From contig SKID01000321.1 in NCBI GenBank assembly GCA_007116605.1, positions 1-13,606 of the forward strand: a stretch of 13,606 nucleotides of DNA, in the 5' to 3' direction. Both the position numbers and the translations under genes were made by a program. This stretch comes from Tissierellia bacterium (GTDB lineage Bacteria > Bacillota > Clostridia > Tissierellales > Dethiosulfatibacteraceae). This document shows positions 1 through 7,357 of this stretch, piece after piece; within the stretch, counting starts at the first letter, position 1, and each line of letters opens with the position of its first letter. The notes beneath the pieces are model-generated. The model had not been told where the DNA came from. It did no database searches and worked only from the letters and a program-made list of their open reading frames with translations.

Positions 1-312
1 CAAAATAGCTGCTGCATGTTCTAATTCTCCATTTTCACCAACAATGGCACCTTTTCCATAAGATTCTACTTCCTCAGGCTTCATGTCTGCTGCTTTAAGA
101 CCTTTTTCAACCAATATAGGTGCAATATAGGCTCCCCAATCTGCTAAAAAACCTAGATCCTCTACATATTTTCCAGAAAAAGGATTGTCAATGACTGCAC
201 ACACAGCTACTCTTTTGTGTTGTTTATCTCCGTCTACTACTTTTTGACCATCTGCATTAATTTCTTCCACATTCACAATAATTTTTCTAATTTTAAGATC
301 TTCAACTCTCAT
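1..312 (-). CDS. DUF1185 / 'amino acid synthesis' family protein, 5' part only (cut by left window edge)
   Basis: The reading frame opens at an ATG (312-310) behind a strong GGAGG six bases upstream and stays open for 104 codons to the window edge, so the C-terminal part is missing. The protein starts MRVEDLKIRK and contains the blocks NPFSGKYVEDL, WGAYI and SYGKGAIVGENGELEHAAA. I recognise these as the conserved core of the DUF1185/AA_synth family (PF06684); this rests on recalled family patterns, not a search. The family has no firmly established reaction, despite its name. The gene starts 2 nt after the UPF0280 gene stops, so it is almost certainly co-transcribed with the nicotinate genes. 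Its position beside the pyridine-ring reductase suggests a role in ring or ring-opened intermediate chemistry, but none of the nine known pathway enzymes corresponds to it. The family assignment is fairly sure; the function is unknown. Confidence 0.8.
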   Translation of the reverse strand, partial: MRVEDLKIRKIIVNVEEINADGQKVVDGDKQHKRVAVCAVIDNPFSGKYVEDLGFLADWGAYIAPILVEKGLKAADMKPEEVESYGKGAIVGENGELEHAAAIL

Positions 313-314
313 CT

Positions 315-1163
315 TTATCCTCCATTTACATTCATTTTTGCAATATTTTCTGGTATCATCATAATTTCACCCTGTACCACCATGATACCACCTTTAATGA
401 TTCTTTTTTCATACAATTTTTCTGCTGTTGTATATCCTCTTAATAATGCTTTCCATATTTGCTTTTTCTCTAGAGGACCACACTTAATCGTTACTCGAGC
501 TCCAGGAATATCCGTTTCTGAATCTATTTCTTCAGATAAGCCTCTTAGAATATGATCATCTTCCACAATTGTTTCGTTAGCGATCATGGTTGCACAGATG
601 TCTGCAATTGAAGCTTTCCCACTCATAGCAACCCCTTGGTCAGCAATCCCTTTAGTAAAACTTCGACCACCCAATCCACTTGTACAAATCCCTTCAATTC
701 CCATTTCTTTGTTCATTGTAACGCTTAAATGACTCCCTGATAAATGACCTGTTAAGGGTATGGCCACAACAAAAGGCTTGTCCTCTATATCTCTAAAAGC
801 GATATCTCCCCCATTGTTGACAATCACCCTAGTCCCTCCTAGTTCCATGGCTTTTTCCATAGCAAATTCGGAAAATGATCCTGCAACTGCCACTAAGGGG
901 GTATATGAACCATCACTGACTTGTTGAAGGGCCAATATCATTTTTTGAAGGACTAAAGGATAACTCAGCCATTTTTCTAGTGACGGTTGCACACTTTTGG
1001 CTACATGTATCCATGGTTTCATCAAGTTAATCTGTTCTATCACCTGCACCGCTACTTCTTGTCCTATTTTATAACTTCTAAGGTCTTTTACATAAACATC
1101 TATAACCATCTGTATAGGACCATAGTCTAAATAAACTCGCCTATCTTCTAAAACTTGAATCAT
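315..1163 (-). CDS. UPF0280 family protein (ApbE superfamily, COG2122), possible flavin transferase for Hnr
   Basis: This 282-residue cytoplasmic protein has no signal peptide or membrane segment. It shows the UPF0280/ApbE-superfamily pattern: TPLVAVAGS (88-96), NNGGDIA (116-122), TSG (161-163) and ADICAT (187-192). In FAD:protein FMN transferase ApbE, equivalent GGD, TSG and ADxxAT elements form the flavin and metal site. Members of UPF0280 itself have no proven activity. The ATG lies 2 nt after the hnr stop with only a weak ribosome binding site, so translation is probably coupled to hnr. Because E. barkeri Hnr carries covalently bound flavin, I infer that this protein may attach or load that flavin. 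It could instead act on a pathway intermediate. Family call sure, function inferred. Confidence 0.85.
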   Translation of the reverse strand: MIQVLEDRRVYLDYGPIQMVIDVYVKDLRSYKIGQEVAVQVIEQINLMKPWIHVAKSVQPSLEKWLSYPLVLQKMILALQQVSDGSYTPLVAVAGSFSEFAMEKAMELGGTRVIVNNGGDIAFRDIEDKPFVVAIPLTGHLSGSHLSVTMNKEMGIEGICTSGLGGRSFTKGIADQGVAMSGKASIADICATMIANETIVEDDHILRGLSEEIDSETDIPGARVTIKCGPLEKKQIWKALLRGYTTAEKLYEKRIIKGGIMVVQGEIMMIPENIAKMNVNGG

Positions 1164-1165
1164 GA

Positions 1166-2674
1166 TTATTCCGCCAACTCTTTTAACAATTCTTCTTTCG
1201 TTCTTATGGATGCCACATGGCCTCCTAGTGACTCATAGACCTTTCTTGTCATCGTATACTCTATGGGTGCTACAGTAGCAGGAGTCGGTACCCAAGTTGT
1301 TGATTCTGGAACCATTTTAGCCACATCCACCATGAAGTTTATGCCCCCACCAGGAAGAATAAACACCGGTGCACCACCAACGGTCATATAGACTTGTTCT
1401 TCATGGACTGCATCTGTCAATTTTTTAGGAAAAGTGACCACACCTGCTCTTGCGCTTCCGCCAGTACCACCTGTATATATAACGGATGTCATGGAAACTT
1501 CACATGTGTTTTTAATGATATTGACTGCCTCAATCACATCATCTGTTAAATCAATCTCTTTTACAGTGCCATTACTTTGGACTTGAAAAAGGGCTGCCTT
1601 TTGACCTGTGGTTTCAGTGACCAGAACCTTCATTCCTTCTTTAGCAATAGTCATGTCTACTGATACGATTGCCTCTTCTGGATTAATAATTTCTGTGCCA
1701 CCCCAGCCATGACCTTGTGCGCCAAAATATCGGCCCACCGTTGACTTAGTTCCATAGGGAATGACACCGCTATAAGTCATGCCTACTTCTTTTCCTGCCA
1801 AATGTTCTGACAATAAGCCGATTACGTGGTAATCCAGTATAATTGCCTCATCTACGACTTTCGATAACTTCTCAGCAAACATTCCGATGGTTGCACTTCC
1901 ACAACCCACACGCATTAATTTTTCTTCATGTCCATCGATAATAGGCGGATGTCCCTGTTGTAGTTCTAAGGTACTTCCTTTATCCACTTTCAAAACGACA
2001 CGTCTGCCATTTGCAAGATCTACAATGGTTCTAGCCACAACAAAACCATCGTTACCATGACTGAGTAGGTTAGCACCGCCTAAAGTCAACATCTTTGAAC
2101 CATATTCTTCGGTGGTAATCATCCCAACTATTTTTCCATCTCTTTTAACTTTTGCGCCTTCTTCTCCAATATGAATGTTGGTATCTATTTTCACTTTAAC
2201 ACCACTGTAACTTAAAGGAGCTTCCGTCACTACGGTCACCACATCAACATGATTAATTTGCTCTTGGACGATATAGGGAGCAGGACGACAACAAGGGTAA
2301 TTTGTACCACTTCCTACTGCTGTAATAAGGGGTTGATAAGGTAATTTTCTCGTTTCAGGTTCTTTTGTAATGGCATCGACGACTAAATTCCGATTTCTTA
2401 AAATTTGACCCTCTTTATTAGTATATCTTTTACATGCCCCTGTCTTACCTTCTGGAATGGCACAACGAACTGGACAATGAGTACACAATGGTCCATCAGA
2501 AGCATCTGAAACTTTAACAATGGCATCAAAAGGACAGACTCTTACGCAAATGCCACAACTTACACAATTTAAATTTGTCTTTGCTAATTTATCAATCACA
2601 TGGATTGCATCAACAGGGCAATTTTTTTCGCAAATTTTGCAAGCTTTACATTTATCTTTATTAACTAAAATCAT
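1166..2674 (-). CDS. hnr: 6-hydroxynicotinate reductase
   Basis: This 502-residue cytoplasmic iron-sulfur flavoprotein is predicted to catalyse the ferredoxin-dependent reduction of 6-hydroxynicotinate to 1,4,5,6-tetrahydro-6-oxonicotinate, the dearomatising step. The N-terminus is a 2[4Fe-4S] ferredoxin domain with Cys 9/12/15/19 and 37/40/43/47. A further Cys set, 64/67/71/81 (CTHC, C, C), fits a [2Fe-2S] site. This matches the one [2Fe-2S] and two [4Fe-4S] clusters reported for the E. barkeri enzyme, which also has covalent flavin. The remaining roughly 400 residues have glycine-rich blocks such as GSGTNYPCCRP (121-131) and GCGSATIG (257-264). No exact ApbE-type DxxSGAT flavinylation motif is visible. 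The ATG (2674) follows an AAAGGAAAGG site, 16 nt after the ena stop. The identity rests on the cluster architecture plus its neighbours. Confidence 0.92.
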   Translation of the reverse strand: MILVNKDKCKACKICEKNCPVDAIHVIDKLAKTNLNCVSCGICVRVCPFDAIVKVSDASDGPLCTHCPVRCAIPEGKTGACKRYTNKEGQILRNRNLVVDAITKEPETRKLPYQPLITAVGSGTNYPCCRPAPYIVQEQINHVDVVTVVTEAPLSYSGVKVKIDTNIHIGEEGAKVKRDGKIVGMITTEEYGSKMLTLGGANLLSHGNDGFVVARTIVDLANGRRVVLKVDKGSTLELQQGHPPIIDGHEEKLMRVGCGSATIGMFAEKLSKVVDEAIILDYHVIGLLSEHLAGKEVGMTYSGVIPYGTKSTVGRYFGAQGHGWGGTEIINPEEAIVSVDMTIAKEGMKVLVTETTGQKAALFQVQSNGTVKEIDLTDDVIEAVNIIKNTCEVSMTSVIYTGGTGGSARAGVVTFPKKLTDAVHEEQVYMTVGGAPVFILPGGGINFMVDVAKMVPESTTWVPTPATVAPIEYTMTRKVYESLGGHVASIRTKEELLKELAE

Positions 2675-2690
2675 CGTTCAACCTTTCCTT

Positions 2691-3854
2691 TCAAGAAAAT
2701 ATTGGTTTTCTTGTGGCTGGTGGTGTATTTCTACTAGTTTTTACTACCACTTGACCATCTACCAACACTGCTGATATTCCTGGCAAATCTCCTGCTTCTA
2801 AAGCGGTTAGGGCATCCGTACCCACTGAACCTAGAGGTGTATCCATGATTAAAAGATCGGCTTCTCTTCCTACTTTAATAATACCTCTATTTAAACCAAA
2901 TACCCTGGCATTATTTCCTGTTGCAATACAAATAGCTTCTTCAGCGGTAATCCCTTCACAACAGGATGCTAAATAAGAAATGGTTCTTAATTGACTTAAT
3001 GGAATCACACCTGTTCCTGATGGTGCATCTGTCCCCATCATCAACCGATGTAGTTTCCCCTCTCTAGCCATTTTTTCTGCTGCGTATTGCATCACTTTAT
3101 AATTACCACATTGTACTAACTCTAGATTTAACTCTGTCAAATCAACTAATTTATCTACTTCTTCTAATGGAATGGCAGTTGGACCTCCGTTAATATGAGA
3201 AACTACGTCTGGATCTGTCTGAATCACATCTTCTGCTGTAATACTACTGCTCCCAGGAATACTAGTGCCTCCTGTATGCATCATCACTTTCATCCCTAGC
3301 TTCTTGGCCCAGCTGACCATTTCAGCTGCCTCTTTAGGATCTTTAACACTTCCAAGTCCTACTTCTCCAACAATATCGACTCCTGCTTCAGCCAGTTCTT
3401 TAAAATCTTTTTCTGTCAGTCCTTTTTCTAAAATCAAGGACCCTCCATGCAGTTTTGCACCGCCAGGTCTAATATTTTGAGAGCTTTTTTTCCCAAGAAT
3501 AGCTAAAGCTTTGGTTCCTGCAGGATCTTTGGGTCTACCTGGTGTGTGTGGTTCTCCTGCAGATATGAAAGTTGTGATCCCTCCATGAACAGAGCTTTCC
3601 ATAAAATTTAACATTAATTGTCGTGGAGTAAAATCTCCTAATACTGGATGTACATGGGAATCAACAAATCCTGGTGTTACCGTGGTGCCATTTGCATCAA
3701 TAATCTGATTCAACTCGTATTGATTTAGCAATGCTTCATCTCCCATTGCTTCAATGATGCCATCTTTAACAATAATCACTGTATCTTTTAATATGGGTTG
3801 CTTTAAGTCCCCTGAAACTAAAACTCCAATATTTTTAATTCCTATAACTGACAT
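2691..3854 (-). CDS. ena: Enamidase (1,4,5,6-tetrahydro-6-oxonicotinate hydrolase), amidohydrolase superfamily
   Basis: This 387-residue enzyme is close to the length I recall for E. barkeri enamidase. It is predicted to hydrolyse 1,4,5,6-tetrahydro-6-oxonicotinate to ammonia and (S)-2-formylglutarate. The N-terminal beta-domain leads into the TIM-barrel metal motif DSHVHP with His67 and His69. Further likely metal or active-site residues are Glu164 (DIVGEVG), His193 (MMHTGG), His220 (VSHINGG) and Asp276 (MGTDAPSG). This set fits a binuclear amidohydrolase; the E. barkeri enzyme is a bifunctional Fe-Zn protein. Glu164 sits where many relatives have a carboxylated lysine. The ATG lies six bases after GGAGG, and the gap from dml is 27 nt. 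A dihydroorotase-like or imidazolonepropionase-like role is possible from the fold alone, but the position next to hnr makes enamidase much more likely. Confidence 0.93.
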   Translation of the reverse strand: MSVIGIKNIGVLVSGDLKQPILKDTVIIVKDGIIEAMGDEALLNQYELNQIIDANGTTVTPGFVDSHVHPVLGDFTPRQLMLNFMESSVHGGITTFISAGEPHTPGRPKDPAGTKALAILGKKSSQNIRPGGAKLHGGSLILEKGLTEKDFKELAEAGVDIVGEVGLGSVKDPKEAAEMVSWAKKLGMKVMMHTGGTSIPGSSSITAEDVIQTDPDVVSHINGGPTAIPLEEVDKLVDLTELNLELVQCGNYKVMQYAAEKMAREGKLHRLMMGTDAPSGTGVIPLSQLRTISYLASCCEGITAEEAICIATGNNARVFGLNRGIIKVGREADLLIMDTPLGSVGTDALTALEAGDLPGISAVLVDGQVVVKTSRNTPPATRKPIFS

Positions 3855-3881
3855 TTCACGCCTCCTATTTTATTTAGAAAT

Positions 3882-4748
3882 TTATAGTTTTATAAATTTC
3901 TTGCCCAGTGCATTGTACTCATCTAAACCAATTAAGGTATTGAAGTCTTGAAAGTTAATCATACGATCCATCCAACCTTCAGTTGTTCCTGTGTTTTTCA
4001 ACTCAGCCATGAGTCCTGTCATCATAAATGCCGTTACATAAGTGGATGCCGTAGGCCAGATAACTAAATTGTATCCTAATGCTTCAAGCTCTTGGTTTGA
4101 ACATAATGGTGTTCTTCCACCTTCTACCATATTAGCTAGTGTTGGCACTTTCAGGGTCTCGTTGAGTTTTTTCATTTCTTCAACACTTTCAAGAGATTCT
4201 AAGAAAATAATGTCCGCTCCTGCTTCTACATAGGCTTCACATCTTTTCATGGCTTCATCAAATCCATAATCTGTTCTTGCGTCTGTTCTTGCGATAATCA
4301 AAAAGTCTTCATCCACTCTAGCTTCTCGAGCTGCTTGAATTTTGCCAATCATTTCTTCCATGGGCACGACTTCTCGACCTAACATATGGCCACATCTTTT
4401 TGGAGCAACCTGATCTTCAAGTTGAATGGCTGCAACACCTGCTTTTTCATATAATTCAACGGTCCTCATTACACCTAAAGCATTACCGAAACCTGTATCT
4501 GCATCTGCAATAACAGGGACTTTCACCGCGCTTACAAATTTAGCTGCCCGATCAACCATTTCTGTTAATGTTAACAGTCCCACATCGGGTTTTCCTAAAG
4601 AACTTGCTGCTTGACCATAACCTGTCATATAGACCGCTTTAAATCCTGCTCTTTCAATCACCTTAGCTGTTAATACATCATGGGCACCTGGTGCTACCAG
4701 TATTTCTTTATCTAATAGTAGACGTTTTAATTCTTTTCTCAAACTCAT
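3882..4748 (-). CDS. dml: 2,3-dimethylmalate lyase (isocitrate lyase / PEP mutase family)
   Basis: This 288-residue enzyme is predicted to cleave (2R,3S)-2,3-dimethylmalate into pyruvate and propionate, the last step of the pathway. It shows the isocitrate lyase/PEP mutase pattern: the Mg-binding DADTGFG (82-88), QLEDQ (109-113), the KRCGH active-site loop (117-121) and RTDAR further on. KRCGH with its cysteine is the lyase signature and is absent from PEP mutases. The length suits the short PrpB-like branch. The ATG is preceded by GAGGAGAG four bases upstream, and the gene follows the MutL-like ATPase after 28 nt. By sequence alone it could be a 2-methylisocitrate lyase (PrpB), but no methylcitrate synthase or dehydratase is present and the dimethylmalate dehydratase is in the same operon. 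Confidence 0.92.
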   Translation of the reverse strand: MSLRKELKRLLLDKEILVAPGAHDVLTAKVIERAGFKAVYMTGYGQAASSLGKPDVGLLTLTEMVDRAAKFVSAVKVPVIADADTGFGNALGVMRTVELYEKAGVAAIQLEDQVAPKRCGHMLGREVVPMEEMIGKIQAAREARVDEDFLIIARTDARTDYGFDEAMKRCEAYVEAGADIIFLESLESVEEMKKLNETLKVPTLANMVEGGRTPLCSNQELEALGYNLVIWPTASTYVTAFMMTGLMAELKNTGTTEGWMDRMINFQDFNTLIGLDEYNALGKKFIKL

Positions 4749-4776
4749 GATTCTCTCCTCATTTTCTCATCATTTT

Positions 4777-6186
4777 TTATATCGTTTTACTCATTATTTC
4801 AAAAGCATCTTCTTTGTTTTGTTCTTGAACACTGCCTCCAGCAAACAACATATAATCTTTGTCAATTATGACCTTGTAGGTGTAAGGCAACAAAAAACCG
4901 CCTTTATTTTTTAGTGCTTCATCAACGATTCGTTGACTCTTATCCGGATGACTATGAGCAAAAATGCCTCCCACGCAGATAATCGTTTTAACAGTCCTTA
5001 AATCCCTTCCCATGGGCATACCCGGAACATATCCTTTAAAGGCATCTTCATCCGTTGCGATTCTTCCTGCATGTCTTTTCAGAGCCACTTCAATGGCAGT
5101 AATAGCAATCAACTCATCCCATTCTTCTTCCAAGTCATTTTGAGGGAGATACTCAGGTTCCATCTCAAGTTTTTCACAATAATCTCGAAAAGCTTGTTCG
5201 TTTTCTTTAGTATTCATCCCTTTTTTTTCTAAAATTATTCTTGGATCAACAGCATCAATCACGCCCATAGCACTGATTCGCATTCCTAAATTACCTTCTA
5301 CAGTCCGATAAGAAACTTGCTTTTCATTGGTGACGACCAAACCTCTTTCCTCTGAGTCTAACTCATCAAACTCTGGAATCACTGAGTGAATGTCTGTCGT
5401 CGCTCCACCTAAATCGATGACAATTAAACTGCCATAGCCTTCCTTTTGATAAGTCCCTTTAGCCAATAATTCTGCAGCCATCAAAACAGCTCCCGGCGTT
5501 GGAATGATTCGATCGTTAGTGATCACTTGTTGTATTGCCACTAATCCTTTTGCTTTTGTGATTTGCTTGATAAATTCTCTGTGGATAGCCTCTCTAGATT
5601 CTTTGACTCTTAATTCATGAATGGTTGGCATAATATTTGGCACTCTTACATAAGCTATTTTACCTTCTCTTAATACACTGGCCACTTGCCTTTGTGCATT
5701 CAGGTTACATGCTACGATGACGGTTGCCTTGACTTCACTCTGAACAATTATCTGTGCATTATTGATTGCAGATTCTTCGTCTCCGCCGTCTGTGCCTCCT
5801 GCTAGCAAAATAATATCCGGTCGAATCTCTTTTAAAACTTGCACTTTATAATCATCCGCATCTTCATTAGATAATATTTCAAGGATTTTTGACCCTGAGT
5901 TCATGGCCACTTCTTTAGCTGCCTTAGCGGTAACTCGCATCATATAGCCCATAGCCACCATACGTAATCCACCAGCGGCACTGCTAGATGCTAGGACATG
6001 ATTTGCTTGAATCGTCTCTACAGCCAGTTGTCCCTTTAGGTCTTGCTGGCCTTTTTCAATGCCTATTAAAACATTTTCTAGGGAGGTAGGAGCCTGGGCA
6101 GTGGCCACTAGCTCCCCGTTTTTAAAGACTCTTTGTTTTGTATAAGTACTACCAATATCCATGACTAAGTAATCAAATTTTTCCAC
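4777..6186 (-). CDS. MutL/GlmL-type ATPase, probable reactivating factor for the B12-dependent mutase Mgm
   Basis: The protein belongs to the MutL/GlmL group (PF13941) of the actin/Hsp70-like ATPase superfamily. With the GTG at 6186 it is 469 residues. Visible nucleotide-site motifs are phosphate-1 DIGSTYTK (10-17), AGGTDGGDE (129-137), phosphate-2 DLGGATTD (258-265) and the adenosine motif VGGIF (405-409). This is not the DNA mismatch-repair MutL; the name comes from the glutamate mutase operon, where glmL/mutL lies between the mutase subunit genes. A longer frame opens at a TTG (6213), but AAGGAG at 6194-6199 with a 7-nt spacer points to the GTG. The gene follows mii after 11 nt and lies two genes downstream of mgm. 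I infer that it repairs or exchanges inactivated cobalamin in Mgm. This has not been shown directly for this family member. Confidence 0.85.
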   Translation of the reverse strand: MEKFDYLVMDIGSTYTKQRVFKNGELVATAQAPTSLENVLIGIEKGQQDLKGQLAVETIQANHVLASSSAAGGLRMVAMGYMMRVTAKAAKEVAMNSGSKILEILSNEDADDYKVQVLKEIRPDIILLAGGTDGGDEESAINNAQIIVQSEVKATVIVACNLNAQRQVASVLREGKIAYVRVPNIMPTIHELRVKESREAIHREFIKQITKAKGLVAIQQVITNDRIIPTPGAVLMAAELLAKGTYQKEGYGSLIVIDLGGATTDIHSVIPEFDELDSEERGLVVTNEKQVSYRTVEGNLGMRISAMGVIDAVDPRIILEKKGMNTKENEQAFRDYCEKLEMEPEYLPQNDLEEEWDELIAITAIEVALKRHAGRIATDEDAFKGYVPGMPMGRDLRTVKTIICVGGIFAHSHPDKSQRIVDEALKNKGGFLLPYTYKVIIDKDYMLFAGGSVQEQNKEDAFEIMSKTI

Positions 6187-6193
6187 TTTGTCG

Positions 6194-6199
6194 CTCCTT
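6194..6199 (-). promoter_or_regulatory. RBS deciding the MutL-like ATPase start
   Basis: AAGGAG on the minus strand is followed by 7 nt and a GTG at 6186. The upstream in-frame TTG at 6213 lies inside mii and has no comparable site. Confidence 0.8.
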
Positions 6200-7346
6200 A
6201 AACTGTATAGCAAAAACCTTCCATTATACGTCTAGCTGTACGATTAATGGCCGCTTTTTCTAACTCCCACTCACCGTTAACTTCTTTAGCTGCCACGTCG
6301 ATCTCTATTGTGCCTGCAGGATGACCAATATTTAATGTCAACTCTTGGCCCTTTCCTTTTTCTTCCATGACTTGATTAACTACCGTTCCTTTAATTTTGG
6401 CAGCTGCGCCTGTACAAATGGTTCCCGTACCTGCATAAGTTTTATGTACAACTTGCATAAACATTAATCTAGAAACAAAATCAATTTCATTCTCTGTAAT
6501 GAGCTTGCCTGTTGTAAAATCATTATAATCTTGGGCTGGTGACACAAATGCCACCATAGGAAATGCCGGTGAATTCTCTAGTGCATCTTTTGTGTCTTTT
6601 GCAGCACCAATAATCACTGCTGCTTTGCCTCTTATTTCTTCTAATATATTAAGAATTGTTTGATCTTTATCTATTTGTGCAGGTGTCTCAATGCCTGTTA
6701 GACCAATGTCTTTTGCTTTAACAAACACCATGGGATTAGCTGCATCTACAATTGAACACATGATTTCTCCAACTCCAGAAACCTCCATGGTATCCACCAC
6801 ATTACCAGTAGGGAGTAACTTACCTGTCTTCGATCCTGCTGTCTTGGAAAAGTCGATTTCTATTTTCTCACCTGTTCCAGGAACCCCATCTATGGCATAG
6901 TCTCCTTCTACCACGGCTTTGCCATTTTCAACCTTTACAGTTTCCACCAAAATTTTACCTGTATTGGTATTGTGCACTCTAACGGTTGTATAGGGTTCTT
7001 TTACCTCAACTAAACCCTCGTCCACTGCATAAGGTCCCACACCAGCTGATATATTGCCACAATTGCCAGAAAAATCTATGGTGGGTGCTACATATGAAAC
7101 TTGTCCAAATGTATAATCTACATCAGCACCTTCTAATGTTGATGGTCCTATAATCGCCAATTTACTCGTTAAAGGATCTGCTCCACCCAGACCATCAATT
7201 TGTCGAATGTCTGGGCTTCCGAATATTTTTAATATCAATTGATTTCTTTCTGCTAAATCTTTAGGAAGGTCCACGGTATTTATAAAAATACCCTTACTCG
7301 TCCCTGCCCTCATAATGACAACTCTTGTTTTCTTTTGTCCCATCAT
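6198..7346 (-). CDS. mii: 3-methylitaconate delta-isomerase (PrpF / diaminopimelate epimerase fold)
   Basis: This enzyme is predicted to convert (R)-3-methylitaconate to 2,3-dimethylmaleate. Started at the ATG at 7346 (382 residues), its Ser17 (AGTSKG), Lys62 (TSKLA) and Cys96 (SGNCGN) fall at the same positions as the active-site residues published for E. barkeri Mii (Ser17, Lys62, Cys96). His301 (VVHKTY) corresponds to His300. The E. barkeri monomer has 380 residues, so the lengths agree. The alternative GTG (7352) overlaps the ribosome binding site GAGGTGATC, and a second ATG (7343) directly follows the chosen one. The gene starts 9 nt after mgm stops. PrpF (2-methylaconitate isomerase) is the nearest alternative, but no methylcitrate pathway genes are present. 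Confidence 0.94.
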   Translation of the reverse strand: MMGQKKTRVVIMRAGTSKGIFINTVDLPKDLAERNQLILKIFGSPDIRQIDGLGGADPLTSKLAIIGPSTLEGADVDYTFGQVSYVAPTIDFSGNCGNISAGVGPYAVDEGLVEVKEPYTTVRVHNTNTGKILVETVKVENGKAVVEGDYAIDGVPGTGEKIEIDFSKTAGSKTGKLLPTGNVVDTMEVSGVGEIMCSIVDAANPMVFVKAKDIGLTGIETPAQIDKDQTILNILEEIRGKAAVIIGAAKDTKDALENSPAFPMVAFVSPAQDYNDFTTGKLITENEIDFVSRLMFMQVVHKTYAGTGTICTGAAAKIKGTVVNQVMEEKGKGQELTLNIGHPAGTIEIDVAAKEVNGEWELEKAAINRTARRIMEGFCYTV

Positions 7347-7357
7347 GATCACCTCTT
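7347..7357 (-). promoter_or_regulatory. RBS deciding the mii start
   Basis: AAGAGGTGATC matches the extended anti-Shine-Dalgarno complement (GAGGTGATC) and ends directly at the ATG at 7346, with GAGG five bases from it. The in-frame GTG at 7352 lies within this site, which makes it an unlikely start. Confidence 0.7.

Noticed and set aside
6187..6213. N-terminal extension of the MutL-like ATPase from a TTG at 6213
   Set aside because: AAGGAG (6194-6199) lies within this stretch and serves the GTG at 6186, which places DIGSTYTK near the N-terminus as usual.
3882..7346. Methylcitrate pathway genes (prpF, prpB)
   Set aside because: No methylcitrate synthase or PrpD is present. Enamidase, Hnr, Mgm and the Mii-type residue positions point to nicotinate fermentation.
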